DNA from: JAHFPN01 sp963765745
GTDB taxonomy: Bacteria > Pseudomonadota > Alphaproteobacteria > Rhizobiales > Xanthobacteraceae
NCBI GenBank assembly: GCA_963765745.1
Contig: CAVXXM010000003.1
Location: 930,001-994,000, forward strand
DNA: 64,000 bases
Direction: 5' to 3'
Of this stretch, positions 48,012 to 57,453 are shown piece by piece (position 1 is the first letter of the stretch; each line of letters begins with the position of its first letter). The position numbers were made by a program, and so were the translations under genes. The notes below the pieces were generated by a model. The model was not told the origin of the DNA. It saw only the letters and a list, made by a program, of their open reading frames with translations, and ran no database searches.

Positions 48012-48887
48012 TCAGCTGCCGCGATACGTAGCATAGCTCCAGGGCGAGGCCAGCAGCGGCACATGATAATGCCCTTCCGCCTCGGCGATGGAGAAGCGTA
48101 CCGGCACTACGTCGAGAAAAGCCGGCTGCGGCAGGCCGAGATTCCTTCCTGCGAAATAGTCGCCGACGTGGAAGCGCAGTTCGTAGCGGCCGATGCGCAA
48201 AGGCCCGCCCGACAAGAGCGGCGCGTCGGTGCGGCCGTCGGCATTGGTCTTGGTCTTGACGAGCGGCAAGGCCGCGCCTTGCTCGTAGAGCTCGATCACA
48301 ACCCCTGTGGCCGGTAGGCCCGAGTGCGTATCGAGCACGTGGGTCGTGAGCTTTCCGTCGGTCTTGGGCATCCCCGCCCCCTCCACTATTTCGGCCAGCC
48401 GCAGGCGCGCGATAAGCCCTATTTCCGCGAGCGCCGCGGCGAGCTCCGTGTGCGCATCGTTGCCGAGCCGGCGCTCGAAACTATCCAAAATCGCCTTGCG
48501 CGTCTGCCGCCTCGCGCAGATTACGAACGGGTAGCCGAACTTGTCCTTGTAGGCCGCATTCAATCGCTCGAAGCGCTCGAATTCAGCGTTGGAAAGCTTG
48601 TCGAGGCCGAGCGCGCCCTGTTCGGCCTCGGACGCCGCCGTGAGCGTGCCCGCGCGCGCGGCCTTGCCGGCGAGGTCCGGGTGACTGCGGATGAGCGCGA
48701 GCTTCTCGTCCCGGGCCGCGCTACCGACCGCGCGAACCATCGCGTCGAACAGCGCCGTCACGGTCGCAAACGGCGCGCGCTTATGCGCCCGTTCGGCGAC
48801 CCAGGGCGAATACTCGAAAATGCCACCCAAGGCGGCCACGAAATTCGCCCGCTCGGTCGCATTCAACATGTCGAGGGAGACGCGCAT
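48012..48887 (-). CDS. Bifunctional OHCU decarboxylase / 5-hydroxyisourate hydrolase
   Basis: Two urate-degradation enzymes are fused in 291 residues. Residues 1-165 are an OHCU decarboxylase (UraD-like: LIRSHPDLAGKAA with catalytic His 69, and YKDKFGYPFVICA). Residues 173-291 are a 5-hydroxyisourate hydrolase of the transthyretin family (LTTHVLDTHSGLPA, H183, YELRFHVGDYF, and the signature C-terminal YRGS). Together they convert 5-hydroxyisourate to S-allantoin. The order UraD then HIUase is the same as in plant TTL proteins. A urate oxidase gene is not in the window. Allantoin breakdown would link to the urease cluster 8 kb away. Confidence 0.93.
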   Translation of the reverse strand: MRVSLDMLNATERANFVAALGGIFEYSPWVAERAHKRAPFATVTALFDAMVRAVGSAARDEKLALIRSHPDLAGKAARAGTLTAASEAEQGALGLDKLSNAEFERFERLNAAYKDKFGYPFVICARRQTRKAILDSFERRLGNDAHTELAAALAEIGLIARLRLAEIVEGAGMPKTDGKLTTHVLDTHSGLPATGVVIELYEQGAALPLVKTKTNADGRTDAPLLSGGPLRIGRYELRFHVGDYFAGRNLGLPQPAFLDVVPVRFSIAEAEGHYHVPLLASPWSYATYRGS

Positions 48888-48992
48888 TCCACTTGCCTAT
48901 AGCGCCAGGTGGACTTGCCCGCCACCTTGGCCAAGAACGCTAATCTCCGATAGCCTAACGGCGACTTACTTACAGCAGGATGAGAGCAAGCC

Positions 48993-50369
48993 ATGAACCT
49001 CGCCCGTATGCTGCGTCAGCGCGCCGAAGCCGGCCGCCCGGTCCGGGTCGGCCTGATCGGCGCCGGCAAGTTCAGCTCCATGTTCCTGGCGCAAGCCCGC
49101 ACCACGCGCGGGCTGCACGTGGTTGGGCTCGCCGATCTGGTTCCGGAGCGCGCGCGCCAGGCGTTGAAGAACACCGGCTGGGATGTTCCGGGGCAGATCG
49201 CGAAGAATTTCTCCGAAGCGCTTGCGGCCGGCAAGACCGTCGTGACCGACGACGCCAATGCGCTGATCGACTCCGACATCGAAGTGCTGGTCGATATCAC
49301 CGGCAACCCGGCGGCGGCCACGCGGCACATCCTGCGCGCGTTCGAGCGCGGCTAGCACGTGGTGAACGTCACGGTCGAAGCCGACGTGCTGGTCGGCCCG
49401 CTGCTCGCCGAGCGTGCGAAGAAAGCCGGCGTCGTCTATGCGCTGGCCTATGGCGACCAGCCGGCGCTGGTGTGCGAGATGGTGGACTGGGCCGAGGCCT
49501 GCGGCTTCCGCGTGGTCGCCGCCGGCAAGGGCACCAAATATCTGCCCGGTTATCACCAGTCGACGCCCGATACGGTGTGGACGAATTTCGGCATCACCGC
49601 CGAGCACGCGCGCGAGGCGGGCATGAACGCGCAGATGTTCAACTCGTTCGTGGACGGGACGAAATCCGCGATCGAGATGGCGGCGATCTCCAACGCTACC
49701 GGGCTCATGGCGCCGCGCGATGGGCTCGCGTTCCCGCCCTGCGGCTATCACGACCTGCCCTTCATCCTGCGCCCGCGCGCAGACGGCGGCGTGCTCGAGG
49801 AGAAGGGTCTGGTGGAGGTGGTCTCCAGCCACGAGCCCGACGGCCGGCCGGTAATCAACGACCTGCGCTGGGGCGTCTATGTGGTGATCGAGGCCATGGA
49901 TGCCGACGCGCGCGGCGACTACACGCGCAGCTGCTTCCTCGACTATCACCTGATCCACGATCCGTCGCGCCGCTATGCCGCGATGTATCGGGGATGCCAT
50001 CTGGTCGGCATGGAGCTCGGCATCTCGATCGCCGCGGCAGCGCTACGCCAGGAGCCGACCGGCTTTCCCGCCGAGTTCCGCTCCGACGTGGTGGCGACCG
50101 CGAAGAAGCCGCTGAAGGCCGGCGACACGCTCGACGGCGAAGGCGGCTACGCGGTCTATGGCAAGCTCATGCGCGCCGAAGACTCGCTGGCGCGCCGCGG
50201 GCTACCACTCGGGCTCGCGCACGGCATCAAGCTCGTGCGCCCGGTCGCGCAGGGTGCTGCGGTCTCCTGGGACGACGTGGCGATCGAGGACAACGACGTG
50301 GTTCGGCTGCGGCGCGAGATGGAGCGGACCTTCGCGCCCAAGGGCGCGCGCAAGTCCGCCGCGGCATGA
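48993..50369 (+). pseudogene. Gfo/Idh/MocA-like NAD(P)-dependent oxidoreductase with SAF domain, in-frame amber stop
   Basis: The reading frame is otherwise intact: MNLARMLRQRAEAGRPVRVGLIGAGKFSSMF (Rossmann motif), VVGLADLVPERARQALK, and DIEVLVDITGNPAAATRHI. At 49353-49355 the family sequence AFERG-K-HVVNVTVEADVLVGP has TAG where an AAG lysine codon is expected. After it the same frame continues for 338 codons with YGDQPALVCEMVDWAEACGF, KYLPGYHQSTPDTVW and a C-terminal SAF-type region (KPLKAGDTLDGEGGYAVYGKLM). Joined, the protein has 458 residues. A single base change would restore it. It overlaps the phosphatase gene by ATGA. Confidence 0.8.
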
Positions 50370-50950
50370 GATTTCGCGCGAAGCTTGTTGCTGCCACGCT
50401 CGCGTTGCTCGCGGCGCTCGTTCCGGCCGCGCCTAAGGCCGATGAGGCGGCGCTCGCCGCGCTCAAGGCCGGCGGGCACGTGATGATCGTGCGCCACGGG
50501 CTCACCACGCCCGGTTTCGGCGACCCGCTCGGTTTCAAGCTCGACGACTGCGCTACCCAGCGCAATCTCGTTGAGGAAGGCCGAGAGCAGTCGCGCCGGC
50601 TCGGCAAGCTCTTGCGCGAGCGCGGGATCGCGATCGAACGCGTACTCTCCTCGCGATGGTGCCGGGCACAGGAGACCGCGAGGCTGATCGACGCTGGCGA
50701 GGTCGGACTGCTGGCCCTTTCCGATAACCTTTACGGCCGCCCGGCGCAGCGCGATGCGCAAGTGCGCGAGCTGCGCGCCGCGATCGCGGCCTGGCTCGGC
50801 AAGGGCACGCTCTTGGTGGTGACTCACGGCTCGGTGATTTTCCCGCTCACCGGCACGAGTCCGCGCGAGGCCGAAGGCTTCGTGCTCAAACCCGCGCCGG
50901 GCACAGCGGAAGGATTTGCAATCGTGGGGAAGATCGGCCCGGAAGGCTGA
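50366..50950 (+). CDS. Exported histidine phosphatase (phosphoglycerate mutase-like)
   Basis: The 194-residue protein has a signal peptide (MRFRAKLVAATLALLAALVPAAPKADE), so it probably works in the periplasm. The histidine phosphatase motif is VMIVRHGLTTPG, and SSRWCRAQETARLI and VVTHGSVIFPLTG follow (second catalytic His). Its start codon overlaps the stop of the preceding oxidoreductase (ATGA), so the two are translationally coupled. Its substrate, a phosphoester, is unknown. Confidence 0.82.
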   Translation: MRFRAKLVAATLALLAALVPAAPKADEAALAALKAGGHVMIVRHGLTTPGFGDPLGFKLDDCATQRNLVEEGREQSRRLGKLLRERGIAIERVLSSRWCRAQETARLIDAGEVGLLALSDNLYGRPAQRDAQVRELRAAIAAWLGKGTLLVVTHGSVIFPLTGTSPREAEGFVLKPAPGTAEGFAIVGKIGPEG

Positions 50951-50956
50951 TCCGGA

Positions 50957-53900
50957 TTATTCAGCCGCGACCGGGCGCTTGTCCTTTTCGTCGGCCGAAA
51001 CCGGCCCGAGCTCGGGCTCGTCCTCGCCGATCGCCTTGGCGATCTTGCGGTCGAAGCGGTCGAGATAGAGATAAACCACCGGCGTGATGTAGAGCGTCAG
51101 CAGCTGCGACAACAGCAGCCCGCCGACGACGGCGATGCCGAGCGGTTGCCTGAGCTCGGCGCCAGCGCCGCCGCCGATCGCGATCGGCAAGGTGCCGAAG
51201 ATCGCGGCCATGCTGGTCATCATGATCGGCCGAAAGCGCAACAGCGCGGCCTCGCGGATCAATTCGAGCGCCTCCATGCCCTGGTGGCGTCGGGTGATGG
51301 CGAAGTCCACCATCATGATCGCGTTCTTCTTCACAATGCCGACCAGCATCACGACGCCGATGATGGCGATCACCGAAAGCTCCAAGCCGAACAGCAAGAG
51401 CATCAAGAGCGCGCCGATACCGGCCGACGGCAGGCCCGAAAGAATCGTGATCGGATGGATGAAGCTCTCGTAGAGAATCCCAAGCACGATGTAGATGACG
51501 ATCACGGCGGCGAGCAGCAGCAACGGCTGGTTGGAGAGCGAGTCGCGGAACACCTGCGCCGTGCCCTGGAAGCCGGTGGCGACATTGGCGGGAACATTGG
51601 CGGTCCGTTCGGCCTGGCGGATCGCCTCGACCGCCTCGCTGAGCGCAACGCCGGGCGCCAAGTTGAAGGAGATCGTTACCGCGGGCTGCTGCTGCTGATG
51701 GGCGACCTGTAGCGGGCCGACTGTGCGGCGGACCGTGGCGACCGAGTCGAACGGGACCACCTGGCCGCCGCTGCCGCGCAGGAAGACCCGCGAAAGATCC
51801 GAGGCGTCGCGCTGGAAGCGCGGCTCGACCTCCGTGATAATCGGAAACTGGTTGGTCGCGGTATAGAGCGTCCCCACTTCGCGCGTGCCAAACGACGTAT
51901 AGAGGACGTTGCGCAGCTCCGCATCGTTGACGCCCATCGCGCGCAGTTTGTCATGGTCGACGTCGATAGTGAGCTGCGGATTGGTGATCTGCAGGTCCGA
52001 CGTCACGTCGCGCAATTGCGGGAGCTCCGCCATGATATCCTGCAAGCGGGGCGCCGTTTCATAGAGCACGGCCGTATCGGCGCTCTGCAAGCTGTACTGA
52101 TACTGGCTCTTGGAGACGGTGCCGCCGATCGAGATGTTCTGCACCGGCTGGAAGAAGACGTTGACGCCCGGGGTTTGCGTGACCGACCGGCGCAGGCGCT
52201 GGATGATCTCGAAGGCGGATTGCTTGCGCTGATCGCGCGGCTTGAGCGCAATGAACAGACGGCCGGTATTGCTGGTGCGGCTGATGAAGGTCGCGCCGGC
52301 GATCGAAATGGCATACTCGACGTCTGGATCGCGCCGCACGATCTCCGCTACCTGCTGCTGCCGCTCCGACATGGCGGTGAACGAGATGTCGGTCGCGGCC
52401 TCGACCGTGCCGGAGATGAAGCCGGTGTCCTCGACGGGAAAGAAGCCTTTCGGGATCCAGGCATAGAGGCCGATGGCGAGCACAAGCGTCGCCAGCGTGA
52501 CGCCGAGCGTGGCCGGCCGGTGGCGCAAGCACGAAATCGAGGCTGCGGCGATAGCCGGAGAGCCAGGAATCGAAGACGCGTTCGGAGAGCCGGAACAGCG
52601 CCCCCGGCTTCTTCTTGTGATCGATCGGTTTCAGCATGCGCGCGCACAACATCGGCGTCAGCGTCAGCGATACGAAGCCGGAAACCAGGATCGCGACCGA
52701 GATGGTGACGGCGAACTCGCGGAACACGCGGCCGACCACTCCGCCCATGAACAGGACCGGGATGAAGACGGCGACCAGCGACAAGGTCATCGAGAGAATC
52801 GTGAAGCCGATCTCGCGCGAGCCCTTGAGCGCGGCCTGGAACGGCGGCATGCCGCGCTCGACGTAGCGGTAGATGTTTTCGAGCACGACAATGGCGTCGT
52901 CCACGACGAAGCCCACGCACAGCACCAGCGCAAGCAAGGTCATGTTATTGATGGAGAATCCGAGCGCCCACATCACCGCAAAAGTGGAGACGATCGAAAG
53001 CGGGAGCGCGAGCGACGGGATAATGGTGGCCCGGCCGTTCCTGAGGAACAGGAAAATCACCAGCACGACGAGCACGACCGCCTCGACCAGCGTCGTCTGC
53101 ACGGCCTCGACCGAGTTGCGGATCGAAACCGAGCGGTCCATCAGGACCTGGATGCCGATGCCGGCGGGAATCTGTTGCCGGAAATCGGGGAGACGCTTCT
53201 TCACCGCATCGACGACGTCGATGGTGTTGGCCTCGGGCTGGCGATAGACCGCCAGATTGATCGAGCGGACGGAGTTGAACCAGCCGGCGATGCGTTCGTT
53301 CTCGACGCCGTCTTCGACCTTTGCGACTTCCTCGAGCCGCACCGGCGCGCCGTTGCGCCAAGCCACGATGACGCGCTTATAGGGTTCGGCGCTCGCGACC
53401 TGCATTCCCATGTCGAGGGTCAGCGTCTGCCTGGGGCCCGACATGACGCCGAGGGGCGTGCTGGAGGCTGCCGCGGCGATCGCGGTCTGGATTTCGTTGA
53501 TGGAAATTCCGCGCGCGGCGGCGGCGTCGGGATTGAGGCGCACGCGCACGGCGTATTTCTGCCCGCCGAACACCTGGACCTGGGCGACGCCGGGAATCTG
53601 CGAGATTTGCTGCGCCAGCAGCGTGTCGCCGTATTCGTGCACGGTCGAAAGCGGCAAGGTGTCCGAATAGAGCGTCATGAACAGAACCGGCGCATCGGCC
53701 GGGTTCACCTTGCGGAAGCTCGGCGGCGCCGGCATCTGCGACGGTAGCCAGCGCTGCGCGGCGGCGAGCGAGGTCTGCACGTCGAGCGCGGCTGCATCGA
53801 TGTCGCGGCCAAGGTCGAATTGCACCGTGATCGACGTGTTGCCGGCGGCGCTTGCCGAGGTCATCGAAGTAATGCCGGAGATGGTCGCAAGCTGCCGCTC

Positions 53901-54101
53901 GATCGGGGTCGCGACCGAGGCCGCCATGGTCTCCGGGCTCGCGCCGGGCAATTGCGCGGATATGTTGATGGTCGGAAAATCGACGCGCGGAAGCGCGGCG
54001 ACCGCGAGCAGCCGATAGCCGAACACGCCCGCGACGATCAGCGAGACCATGAACAGCGTGGTCATCACCGGCCGGCGGATACAGAGTTCGGGCAAGGTCA
54101 T
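50957..54101 (-). CDS. RND multidrug efflux permease, AcrB/MdtB-type (one frameshift)
   Basis: The joined protein has about 1047 residues. The N-terminal half starts MTLPELCIRRPVMTTLFMVSLIVAG and contains FPTINISAQLPGASPETMA, IFLFLRNGRATIIPSLALPLSIV (helix 2-3 region), ALVLCVGFVVDDAIVVLENIYR (proton-relay Asp pair) and FRLSERVFDSWL. Near 52527 one extra base breaks the frame at DFVL; the second half continues RHRPATLGVTLATLVLAIGLYAWIPKGFFPVEDTGFI and IGVVMLVGIVKKNAIMMVDFA, and ends PVVYLYLDRFDRKIAKAIGE. It is the inner-membrane pump of a tripartite drug efflux system. The adaptor gene precedes it by one base; no outer-membrane channel gene is adjacent. Confidence 0.92.
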
Positions 54102-54102
54102 G

Positions 54103-55266
54103 TCAGGTTCCCGCCGGGCGCTTGATATCGACCCGGATGCCGTCGCGCAGCGACAACTGCCCTTCGGTGACTACGGTTTCGCCGGCCTTGATGCCTTCGG
54201 CGACCAGCGCGACGCCGTCCACACTGCGCGGCACGGTCACGGGGCGGATCTTAGCAACGTTGTTTTCGATCACGAATACGAAGGTGCCCTTCTGGCCGCT
54301 CTGGATCGCTCCGGTCGGCACGGTCACCACGCCATCGTCGATGCGCAGCGTCAACTGCACGCTCACCAGCGTGCCGGGCCACAGCATCTCGTCCGCATTG
54401 CCGAAGCGGGCGCGCACCATGATGGTTCCGGTCATCACGTCGACCGTGTTGTCGATGAACGCGACGCGGCCGTCGGCGACCTCGCGCATGCCCTGCGGGA
54501 AAGCCATGACGGTCGCCTTGTCTCCGGCCATGCGCAAACCGCCGACGAAACGTTCCGGTACGCCGAACGCGACATAGATCGGCGCCATCTGGTTCACGGT
54601 CGCGAGCGGCGCCGCGGTATCCGACGCGCGGATGACCGCACCGGGTCGGGCACCGGAAATGCCGATGCGACCGGTAGCGGGCGCAAAGATGTCGTAATAG
54701 GTACGGAGCACGCGCAGGTTCTGCAACGTAGCCTCGCCCTGGGCGACAGTCGCCTTGAAGGATTCGACATTGGTACGGGCGTCGGCCAGCTGCACCGGCG
54801 TATAGGTGCCCTTGTCCACAAGCCCTGAGATGCGCGCGAGATCGCGCTCCGACTTTTCGAGCAGCGCCTTGTCGCGGGCGAGCGTCGCCTCGGCTTGGCG
54901 GATCTGGGCTTCGATCGAACGCGAGTCCAGGGTGAAGAGCTGCTCGCCTTCCTTGACCAGCGCGCCGTCGGCGAAATGGACTTTTTCGATCTGGCTGTCC
55001 ACGCGCGAACGCACGGCGACGCTGACCATGGGCTGCACGGTGCCGACGGCGTCGACGCGGAACGGCATGTTGCGCAATTCGGCGCGCGCCGCCGAAACAG
55101 CGACCGCCCGCTCGGGCCGGGCCGGGCCTTGCGCGGCGGCGGGGCCGCCGCCGTTCATCGTCCACCAGGCGAACGCGCCCGCCGCGGCGAACAGGGCAGC
55201 GCCTATAACGAAGGTCAGCAGTTCCGATCTGGCGGATAGTTTCATCGAATTGACCAAGCGGCCCAT
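54103..55266 (-). CDS. RND efflux periplasmic adaptor (HlyD/AcrA family)
   Basis: The 387-residue membrane fusion protein starts MGRLVNSMKLSARSELLTF; the ATG seven codons later is equally possible. It has a membrane anchor (FVIGAALFAAAGAFAWWTM), a lipoyl-like half motif (VQPMVSVAVRSRVDSQIEKVHFADGALVKEGEQLFTLDSR), a coiled coil (IEAQIRQAEATLARDKALLEKSERDLAR), the second lipoyl half (YYDIFAPATGRIGISGARPGAVI), a beta barrel and a membrane-proximal domain. It links the RND pump to an outer-membrane channel. It lies one base upstream of the pump gene, so they form one operon. Confidence 0.92.
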   Translation of the reverse strand: MGRLVNSMKLSARSELLTFVIGAALFAAAGAFAWWTMNGGGPAAAQGPARPERAVAVSAARAELRNMPFRVDAVGTVQPMVSVAVRSRVDSQIEKVHFADGALVKEGEQLFTLDSRSIEAQIRQAEATLARDKALLEKSERDLARISGLVDKGTYTPVQLADARTNVESFKATVAQGEATLQNLRVLRTYYDIFAPATGRIGISGARPGAVIRASDTAAPLATVNQMAPIYVAFGVPERFVGGLRMAGDKATVMAFPQGMREVADGRVAFIDNTVDVMTGTIMVRARFGNADEMLWPGTLVSVQLTLRIDDGVVTVPTGAIQSGQKGTFVFVIENNVAKIRPVTVPRSVDGVALVAEGIKAGETVVTEGQLSLRDGIRVDIKRPAGT

Positions 55267-55417
55267 TCGCGGTAGCGCCTTGTGCGCCAAGCCTTTTCCG
55301 CGGCTGCCGCTTCTACCTTTCCTCGCCCTGGACCGCAATTAGCATGCGCTTTGCGGGCCTGTTTTGAGCCCCCGCGGCCATCGCGCGCGAGGCACTATTT
55401 CGCTCATCAAACATAAC

Positions 55418-55438
55418 AGGAACCCCATTAGGGGACCT
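55418..55438 (-). terminator. Weak stem-loop after ureG
   Basis: A CCCC-ATTA-GGGG stem with partly matched flanks lies 38 bases downstream of ureG on the minus strand, followed by TGTTATGTTT. It may end the urease operon. The same gap must also hold the promoter of the efflux operon, which I cannot place. Confidence 0.35.
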
Positions 55439-55475
55439 TAAATTTCGGCAATGTTGGGTGGGGTTTGGCCCGGTT

Positions 55476-56090
55476 TCAGGCGGCGAGGCCGCCCTGTTGC
55501 TCGACGAAGCGGGCGATCGTATCGACCCCGGTACCGATCTTGAGGTTGGTAAATACGAAGGGCCGCGCGCCGCGCATTTTCTTCGCGTCGCGATCCATTA
55601 CCTCGAGCGACGCGCCGACCAACGGCGCGAGATCAATCTTGTTGATCACAAGAAGGTCAGAACGGGTGATGCCGGGGCCGCCCTTGCGCGGGATCTTGTC
55701 GCCAGCCGAGACGTCGATGACATAAATGGTGAGATCGGCCAGCTCCGGCGAGAAGGTGGCGGCCAAGTTGTCGCCGCCCGACTCGATCAGCACGAGGTCG
55801 AGATCGGGAAACTTGCCGCGCATTTCCGAGACCGCGGCGAGGTTGATCGAGGCATCCTCGCGGATCGCCGTATGCGGGCAGCCGCCGGTTTCGACGCCCA
55901 TAATGCGCTCGGCCGGCAGCGCGCCGACGCGGTTCAGAATTTCCGCGTCCTCTTTCGTATAGATGTCGTTGGTGATGGCGCAGATGTCGTAGCGATCGCG
56001 GAACGCGACGCACAGACACTCCACCAGCTTGGTCTTGCCCGAGCCGACCGGGCCGCCGATGCCGAGGCGCAAGGGTCCGTTGCGGGTCAT
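55476..56090 (-). CDS. ureG: Urease accessory GTPase UreG
   Basis: UreG is the GTPase that delivers nickel to apo-urease together with UreF and UreD. The 204-residue protein has the P-loop GIGGPVGSGKTKL, the metal-binding CPH motif in ETGGCPHTAIRED, LIESGGDNLAATFSPEL and NKIDLAP. Its start overlaps the ureF stop by ATGA. It is the last gene of the urease run on this strand. Confidence 0.97.
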   Translation of the reverse strand: MTRNGPLRLGIGGPVGSGKTKLVECLCVAFRDRYDICAITNDIYTKEDAEILNRVGALPAERIMGVETGGCPHTAIREDASINLAAVSEMRGKFPDLDLVLIESGGDNLAATFSPELADLTIYVIDVSAGDKIPRKGGPGITRSDLLVINKIDLAPLVGASLEVMDRDAKKMRGARPFVFTNLKIGTGVDTIARFVEQQGGLAA

Positions 56091-56778
56091 GAGCGGAACA
56101 ACCTGGTGTGCTGGGTTTCATGGCGCATGGAAGCGATGTCGGAGCGCAGCGCCGCACCGCCGACATCGTCGAGCGTCGAAGCCGCGGCGCGCGCGGCGAT
56201 GACGCGCACGCGCGGCGCGAGCTTTGCTACGATCTTCACGGCATCGGTCTGGCCGAGCGGAACCAGCCGGACCGCGGCGGAAACGAGATTGGTGGCAAGC
56301 GACAGGAGATAGGCTTCGAGCGTTTCGTTCAGCGCCAGGCCGTGGCCGGCGGCCGCGACACCGACCGCGACAGGAAAGGCGACCTCGCTTTTGTAGATGC
56401 GCGCGAGGCGGTCGAGCGCCTTGCAAGGCCAGGACGCGCGCACCGCCAGAAGAAACGCCTCGCCCTGTTTCAAGGTTTCGAGCCGGCGCTCCTTGGACGG
56501 GGAAAGCGCCGCGGCCAGCTCGGCGGTTTCCGCGAGCAGCCGCGTCGTTGCCCTGCTCGATCGACCTGATGTGCCGCGGCGAGCAGCACCGCGTCGGACC
56601 ACGGGCCGCCATGCTCCAGGAGATCGTCGAGCCAGGCTTCGAGCGTCGCGGCGCTCTTGATGTCACCCACCTCGACCGCCCATTCGATGCCGTGGCTATA
56701 GGCGAAGGCGCCGACCGGAAAGCTCGGCGACAGCCAGACCATCAAGGGAAGAAAGCCCGGCGTTTTTTCAGTGGCCAT
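56087..56778 (-). CDS. ureF: Urease accessory protein UreF (about two frameshifts)
   Basis: UreF joins UreD and UreG in the nickel-loading complex. The reading pieces are MATEKTPGFLPLMVWLSPSFPVGAFAYSHGIEWAVE and LEAWLDDLLEHGGPWSDAVLLAAAHQ. A short SIEQGNDAA piece in a second frame follows, then LLAETAELAAALSPSKERRLE and KALDRLARIYKSEVAFPVAVGVAAAGHGLAL to the end. Frame changes lie near 56570 and 56545. The span fits two inserted bases. The start overlaps the end of ureE by 11 bases, and the stop overlaps ureG. Confidence 0.88.
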
Positions 56779-57326
56779 GGCCGTGCCCGTGCTTCTTGCC
56801 GTGGGCATGGCCATGATCGTGGGAATGATCGTGAGAATGATCGTGGGAATGATCGTGGTCGTGATCATGGCCGTGGGCGCGGGCGCGGGCCGTCTCCTCG
56901 GCATAGGCGCCGCCTTCGGGGTCGAACGGCGCCTCGACATGGGAGACTTTGGCCCCGAGCTTCGCGATCATTTCTTCCAGCACATGATCGCGGGCGATGC
57001 GGATGCGGTCGGGCAGGATTTCCGCCGGCACGTGCCGATTGCCGATGTGCCACGCGACGCGCGCGAGCAAATGCGCATCCCCCTCGATCTCGACGATCGG
57101 CTCGGATGCGGCGACGACGCCGCACGATGCGGCCGTCCTCGAGCTGCAAGCCGTCGCCATGCTTGAGCAGGGTGGCGTCGGCCAGGTCGAGCAGGAACAC
57201 TGTGTCCCCCGCCCCGCGCATGGCCACGCGCCGGCGGTGGCGGCCGTCGTGCGGCAGCTCGATCCGGTCCGCCTCTTTCGAGCGGTCCCAACTTCCAGCC
57301 GAGAGCACCTTGGTCGCGCGGATCAT
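56768..57326 (-). CDS. ureE: Urease accessory nickel chaperone UreE with a long His-rich tail (one frameshift)
   Basis: UreE binds nickel and passes it to UreG. The N-terminal part MIRATKVLSAGSWDRSKEADRIELPHDGRHRRRVAMRGAGDTVFLLDLADATLLKHGDGL shifts frame near 57115 and continues VVAASEPIVEIEGDAHLLARVAWHIGNRHVPAEI (with the metal-binding His of GNRHVPAEI) and DHVLEEMIAKLGAKVSHVEAPFDPEGGAYAEE. The last 35 residues are almost only His, Asp, Ser and Gly, ending in HGKKHGHGHGH. They are encoded by a tandem 12-base DNA repeat (about 56820-56870). The tail can store several nickel ions. The span fits 185 residues plus one base. Confidence 0.9.
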
Positions 57327-57357
57327 CCAAGCATCCCTGTCTTCGCAGACACTTACA

Positions 57358-57444
57358 CGTCATGGCCGGGCTTGTCCCGTCCATCCATGACTTCATGGCC
57401 GTGCCAATAAAACGTGGATGCCCGGGACGAGCCCGGGCATGACG
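57358..57444. repeat. Intergenic inverted repeat between ureC and ureE
   Basis: The 29-base arms 57358-57386 and 57416-57444 are reverse complements at 25 of 29 positions. The core is CATGGCCGGGCTTGTCCCG with its partner CGGGACGAGCCCGGGCATG. Elements of this wording are scattered through Bradyrhizobium and Rhodopseudomonas genomes. It interrupts the urease operon without coding and could form a long hairpin in the mRNA. Confidence 0.7.
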
Positions 57445-57453
57445 GGAAAAGAC

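Noticed and set aside
56780..56880. A possible CRISPR-like or microsatellite array
   Set aside because: The short repeats are in frame and encode the His-rich tail of UreE; there are no unique spacers.
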